NCBI GenBank assembly: GCA_029213065.1
Contig: JARGPH010000008.1
Coordinates: 108,182-172,181 of the forward strand
DNA: 64,000 nt
Origin: Verrucomicrobiales bacterium
GTDB taxonomy: Bacteria > Verrucomicrobiota > Verrucomicrobiia > Verrucomicrobiales > DEV007
Direction of reading: 5' to 3'
A program made the position numbers and the translations under genes. Positions within the stretch are counted from its first letter, which is position 1. The number at the start of each line of letters is the position of its first letter. The notes under the pieces were generated by a model. That model worked only from the letters and a program-made list of their open reading frames with translations, was not told where the DNA came from and made no database searches. Positions 60,853-64,000 of this stretch are shown here, one piece after another.

Positions 60853-61902
60853 CTAGCCGTTTTGCTCGTATGAGGCAATCAATCGAAGGTTGTGGATCTC
60901 CGCTTCATTGAACTGGCTTTTAATGGTGTCGACTGAAGGGGTAACAGGGCGATAGAAACCGGCAAAGTCCTGAGCAAACCGGCGCCCTTTCTCGGTCGAG
61001 AAGATGTATCCGTGGCGGAGGTAGATCTCGTTGCGGGCTCTCCAGAGGATTTCGTTGGGGAGGCGGTGCACCTCTGAAGCCATGAGTTTCCGTGAGTGGG
61101 AATTGGCAAAAATCCATGGACCCCGCTGAGGCATCTGAGCCGTTGAAACCGGACGCATTTGCTGCTGTGGTTGCATGGCGGGGCGATTGGTTTGCACCGG
61201 AATGAAACTGCTCCGTTCGCCCGGGCTGATCCCTTCAACCAGTGCGATTGAACTGACGACCCGCTTTACGAGGCGGGAGTCTCCCGAAGTTTTCGTTCCG
61301 AAGGCAGCCCTCTGGATTCCGTTGCGATCGAGAAGAGCGATGATCAGATCGGTCTTCACCGCGTAGTTAACCGCCTGGGGGACGTAGCCGCCGTGCTCCA
61401 TTCGATCGATGGAATCGAGACCGGCAGCGATCACTCCAACGACCTGACCGGATTCGCACACGAGAGGACCACCTGAATTACCCGGTTGGACCGGAGCTGA
61501 AATTTGAATGAGCCGGCGATCATCCCTCACACCGGAAAGGGCATTGACGTAGCCTTTCGTGACCTTCGGCTCGCGGCCGAGGACGGTGGGATCGGGGAAT
61601 CCGGCAACGGTGATTTCCGCTGCATACTGGAGCGATTCCGCTGATTTGAGTCCGAGATAACGGCCCTGCCATCCCTGAACATGCAGGATCGCGAGGTCAT
61701 TCTCAGCATCAATCGCGATGACTTTGGCCGGAAGGGGCCCTGTCGGGGTATGGACGACTACATGGGGACTGTTTTTCACGACATGATGACATGTCACAAA
61801 GATTCCGTCCGAACTCACGGCGAAGCCGGTTCCGAACTGTCCAGCGTGCGATATACCTGTGATCAGGGCACAGGTCGCAAGCATTGCGGCAAAATATTTC
61901 AT
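60853..61902 (-). CDS. Trypsin-like serine protease with C-terminal YARHG domain
   Basis: 349 residues from the Met at 61902, chosen because it gives a signal peptide (MKYFAAMLATCALITGISHA). A longer frame runs back through the promoter. The catalytic triad is visible: His40 in TCHHVV, Asp69 in DAENDLAILHV, and Ser in VQPGNSGGPLV. There is no PDZ domain, unlike HtrA/DegP. After a Gln-rich linker (about 265-285) comes a YARHG domain (WRARNEIYLRHGYIF), a small extracellular module. A sigma-70-type promoter and a leader hairpin lie upstream. Probable periplasmic or secreted quality-control or surface protease. Confidence 0.88.
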   Translation of the reverse strand: MKYFAAMLATCALITGISHAGQFGTGFAVSSDGIFVTCHHVVKNSPHVVVHTPTGPLPAKVIAIDAENDLAILHVQGWQGRYLGLKSAESLQYAAEITVAGFPDPTVLGREPKVTKGYVNALSGVRDDRRLIQISAPVQPGNSGGPLVCESGQVVGVIAAGLDSIDRMEHGGYVPQAVNYAVKTDLIIALLDRNGIQRAAFGTKTSGDSRLVKRVVSSIALVEGISPGERSSFIPVQTNRPAMQPQQQMRPVSTAQMPQRGPWIFANSHSRKLMASEVHRLPNEILWRARNEIYLRHGYIFSTEKGRRFAQDFAGFYRPVTPSVDTIKSQFNEAEIHNLRLIASYEQNG

Positions 61903-61920
61903 TTGGCTATTTCTCGGTTG

Positions 61921-61935
61921 TGTAGAAAATCTACA
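61921..61935. promoter_or_regulatory. Leader hairpin upstream of the serine protease
   Basis: TGTAGA-AAA-TCTACA, a perfect 6-bp stem with a 3-base loop, 19 bp upstream of the start codon and inside the predicted transcript. It could be a repressor dyad or an RNA structure near the ribosome site. Confidence 0.35.
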
Positions 61936-62014
61936 AATGCAGATTTCCGGTCTGGGGTTGCAGCAGAGCTGCGAAAGGATGTTTCTCAGGCATCCAGGTG
62001 TTTGTGTTATGGAA

Positions 62015-62043
62015 ATTATAACGCTGCTGCAAAGATATTGCAA
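62015..62043 (-). promoter_or_regulatory. Sigma-70-type promoter of the serine protease gene
   Basis: On the minus strand TTGCAA (62043-62038) and TATAAT (62020-62015) are separated by exactly 17 bp, the optimal spacing for the housekeeping sigma factor. The start point would be near 62008, giving a leader of about 105 bases before 61902. This is the only textbook promoter I could recognise in the window, in contrast to the GTGGA-N7-TATGG elements elsewhere. Confidence 0.7.
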
Positions 62044-62130
62044 CCTGTAATTTATAATTACTATAACTAGTTGGAGGGCCGGAATATCGCCCCTTCTCCC
62101 CGAAACCGTGCCGTTCGATTCGACGCCAAG

Positions 62131-62160
62131 CCGCGCTGGTTCGCGCCAGGTCGCGCTAGG
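62131..62160. repeat. 10-bp tandem repeat, three units, containing a stop codon
   Basis: CCGCGCTGGT, TCGCGCCAGG, TCGCGCTAGG: three imperfect 10-bp units of the form CGCGC-(T/C)-(G/A)GG. The TAG stop of the DUF1501 gene (minus strand) lies in the last unit, so unit number changes could extend or shorten the protein's C-terminus. Confidence 0.6.
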
Positions 62161-63568
62161 TCAAAATGTCATGGAGAACATGACCGTGGACATCGGTGAG
62201 TCTCACATCTCTGCCCGCATAGCGGTAGGTGAAATTCTCGTGATCGATGCCCAGCTGATGAAGCACAGTGGCCCAGAGGTCGAAGAACGTCGTGGGTTTG
62301 TCGACGACTTTATAGCCATAGTCGTCGGTCGCGCCGTAGATCGAGCCGCCTTTGACACCGCCGCCGGCGAGCCAGACTGAGAAACCGTGAGGATTGTGAT
62401 CGCGGCCGTCGCTGCCCTGGGAGAAAGGCGTGCGTCCAAACTCGCCGGTGAAAACGATGAGGGTTTCCTCGAGGAGGCCGCGCGATTTCAGGTCCGTGAT
62501 CAAAGCTGCGATCGGTTGATCGACCTGATGAGCCATCGCCCGGTGCCCCTCTTTGACCTTGCTGTGCTGATCCCATGGATTCGCGGCTCCGCCGGCGCCG
62601 AGCCCTTCTGTCAGGCAGGACAGTTCGACAAAACGGACGCCACGCTCGACAAGCCGCCGGGCCAGTAGTGCCTGCTTCGCGTAGGCTGAGAGCTGCGGGT
62701 CGGGATCGTCGACGCCGTAGAGTTTTCGGGTTGCGGGAGACTCGCCGGAAATGTCACAGACCTCGGGGACAGCGGCCTGCATATTGAAAGCGGTTTCGTA
62801 ATTTTTGATCGCCGCTTCAACCTTGTCATTTCCGCCTAAGGAAGCGGAAAATTGCTTGTCGATCTGATTGATAAAATTCAGTCGTGTTCTCTGAATCGAG
62901 TTGGCCTGACTGGGCTTGATATTGGAGACCGGATTCGGGTCGTCCGCTTTGAGGAGGGATGCCTGATGCTGGGCGGGGAGGAAACCATTGCTGAAAAGTC
63001 CGACGCCACCGTGGGCAGGCACCGCGCCACCGCTCTGGAGGACGCAATAGGCAGGGAGATTTTCATTCTCCGACCCGAGCCCGTAGCTGATCCACGCGCC
63101 CGCGCTGGGATGACCGAGGAAAGGAAAGCCGGTGTGGGCCATGAAGTTTCCCTGTGCATGCTCGTTAACCGTTGTTGTCATCGAGCGAATCACGGCAAGA
63201 CTGTCGGCATGGCCTGCGGTCTTTTCAAAGATCTCGCTGACGTCGATTCCGCTTTCCCCGTATTTTTTGAAGCTGAAAGGGGACCCGAGGATCTGTCCGT
63301 TATTGTTGAACTGGGTTCGCTCAACTTTCATCGGCATGTCTTTGCCGTGCTCTTTGTTCAGGCGGGGTTTCGGATCGAAAGAGTCAACCTGGGAAACGCC
63401 TCCTGACATGTAACAAAGAATGACATTTTTTGCCTTCGGTTGTTTCTTTGTTCCCGCTGCGAAGAGATCGCGATGAAGCATGCTCGAAAGCGCCATGGCC
63501 CCGAATCCCGCCGAGGTGCGTTCGAGGAACTGGCGTCGTGATGGTTGGGAAAATGGATTAGTAGACAT
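62156..63568 (-). CDS. DUF1501 family protein, Tat-type signal
   Basis: A 470-residue protein with a twin-arginine-like start ([20 protein letters not shown]) and DUF1501 landmarks: [60 protein letters not shown] and [20 protein letters not shown]. These proteins have an alkaline phosphatase/sulfatase-like fold, are exported, and are usually paired with PSCyt/DUF1549-DUF1553 proteins in Planctomycetes and Verrucomicrobia. The reaction is unknown. Its start overlaps the end of the upstream LamG-containing gene by 11 bp, as expected for that pair. Confidence 0.88.
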   Translation of the reverse strand: MSTNPFSQPSRRQFLERTSAGFGAMALSSMLHRDLFAAGTKKQPKAKNVILCYMSGGVSQVDSFDPKPRLNKEHGKDMPMKVERTQFNNNGQILGSPFSFKKYGESGIDVSEIFEKTAGHADSLAVIRSMTTTVNEHAQGNFMAHTGFPFLGHPSAGAWISYGLGSENENLPAYCVLQSGGAVPAHGGVGLFSNGFLPAQHQASLLKADDPNPVSNIKPSQANSIQRTRLNFINQIDKQFSASLGGNDKVEAAIKNYETAFNMQAAVPEVCDISGESPATRKLYGVDDPDPQLSAYAKQALLARRLVERGVRFVELSCLTEGLGAGGAANPWDQHSKVKEGHRAMAHQVDQPIAALITDLKSRGLLEETLIVFTGEFGRTPFSQGSDGRDHNPHGFSVWLAGGGVKGGSIYGATDDYGYKVVDKPTTFFDLWATVLHQLGIDHENFTYRYAGRDVRLTDVHGHVLHDILT

Positions 63569-64000
63569 AGATAAACTCCTTCAGGTTGAAAATGGAATGG
63601 GCGAGATTCTGCCAGCGGTCTTTCTCCGTCGCCGGAGCACCGAGTTCGGCAAGCTGCAGTCGGATCTCATTCACGGTCGACTCGATTTCGTGTAAGCGCG
63701 TTTGCTGCGCTTCTGTGAGTGACTCGAGAATCTGCGACGGGCTGATGAAATTCGAAACACCGTCACACATCGCTTTCACCTCCTCTTCGCTGAGGGCGCG
63801 ATCAAAAAGGCGGGCTTCGAAAAGACGACCTTTCAGCATCCGGTTTCCACCCGCGGCGGTTCCGTGGCGCAGACCGAAAACGAGATGAGATTGACCGCTT
63901 TCAAATGACTGCACCGAGCCGGCGTCGTAAGCCTTGCCATAGGGGACCCCGTTGCGGTAGCCGCGAACGGTGCCTTCTACGTCATAGGTAATTGTGATCG
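63558..64000 (-). CDS. LamG-domain protein, C-terminal part (probable DUF1549/DUF1553 cytochrome-type)
   Basis: The frame is open to the window end, so only the C-terminal 147 residues are visible. They include a LamG/concanavalin-like stretch ([39 protein letters not shown]) followed by a helical end ([20 protein letters not shown]). Proteins with a C-terminal LamG module and this neighbourhood are commonly the PSCyt1/DUF1549/DUF1553 proteins that pair with DUF1501. That identity is inferred, because the diagnostic domains lie beyond the window. Confidence 0.6.
   Translation of the reverse strand, partial: ITITYDVEGTVRGYRNGVPYGKAYDAGSVQSFESGQSHLVFGLRHGTAAGGNRMLKGRLFEARLFDRALSEEEVKAMCDGVSNFISPSQILESLTEAQQTRLHEIESTVNEIRLQLAELGAPATEKDRWQNLAHSIFNLKEFIYVY

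Noticed and set aside
1..64000. tRNA, rRNA, prophage or transposable elements
   Set aside because: No cloverleaf-type sequence, ribosomal signature, integrase, transposase or terminal inverted repeats were recognised on either strand.

Overview
The window is a 64 kb stretch of moderately GC-rich bacterial chromosome, most likely from a Verrucomicrobiota member. The strongest marker is a complete Verru_Chthon cassette (pilin-like proteins D, B, C and A, 11007-16694), a set defined from Verrucomicrobium and Chthoniobacter. It is supported by many sulfatases, DUF1080 proteins, DUF1501/DUF1552 proteins and planctomycete/verrucomicrobial-type cytochrome proteins. No rRNA, tRNA, CRISPR array, prophage or transposase was seen. 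Both window ends cut through genes.

Layout: (1) 1-3206: the end of a beta-helix/lectin-like exported protein, then an acr3-arsR arsenite efflux pair. (2) 3265-10716: an operon-like run of sulfatase, DUF1552, DUF1592-type cytochrome protein, sulfatase and DUF1080, which looks like a sulfated-glycan degradation locus. (3) 10885-17400: the Verru_Chthon cassette plus one associated exported protein. (4) 17447-23823: a sulfatase-fold protein that has lost its catalytic Cys, an unknown exported protein divergent from an AraC regulator, and an autotransporter followed by a 9-bp minisatellite. (5) 23998-32840: a minus-strand seven-gene operon of ExbB, two ExbD, two exported TPR proteins and two paralogous proteins with an N-terminal SAM domain, a TonB-like transmembrane helix and a periplasmic VWA or PA14-like domain. 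This is the best candidate for an undescribed system. (6) 33109-38138: DUF1080, sulfatase, an FMN-dependent alpha-hydroxyacid dehydrogenase and an AraC regulator. (7) 38330-43424: small stress/metabolism proteins and an ECF42-type sigma factor with YCII, DUF1428 and two VOC/PhnB proteins. (8) 43464-44845: an ArsR-type regulator whose perfect 32-bp palindromic operator touches its start codon, followed by a DUF6428-like Cys-tailed protein and a small DUF5069-like protein. (9) 45127-49360: an RND efflux adaptor and pump. (10) 49545-54565: two more sulfatases, an SDR and a SRPBCC-GyrI fusion. (11) 54567-61902: metG, then a YdbH-like intermembrane bridge protein with a fused YnbE-YdbL lipoprotein, then a serine protease with a YARHG domain. 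(12) 62156-64000: a DUF1501 protein and the C-terminus of a LamG protein.

A short bipartite sequence, GTGGA-N7-TATGG, occurs exactly six times, always between genes and always pointing at the next gene. The targets are the sulfatase operon, the Verru_Chthon cassette, the AraC regulator, the unknown exported protein, the ExbBD-SAM operon and the DUF1080-sulfatase unit. It is probably a promoter or operator class shared by envelope and degradation genes.

Functional picture: a Gram-negative-type cell with a heavy investment in exported glycan-degrading enzymes, pilin-like surface structures, a proton-motive-force-driven envelope machine and outer-membrane lipid homeostasis, plus arsenic resistance. 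Assignments rest on motif reading by eye. No database search was run.
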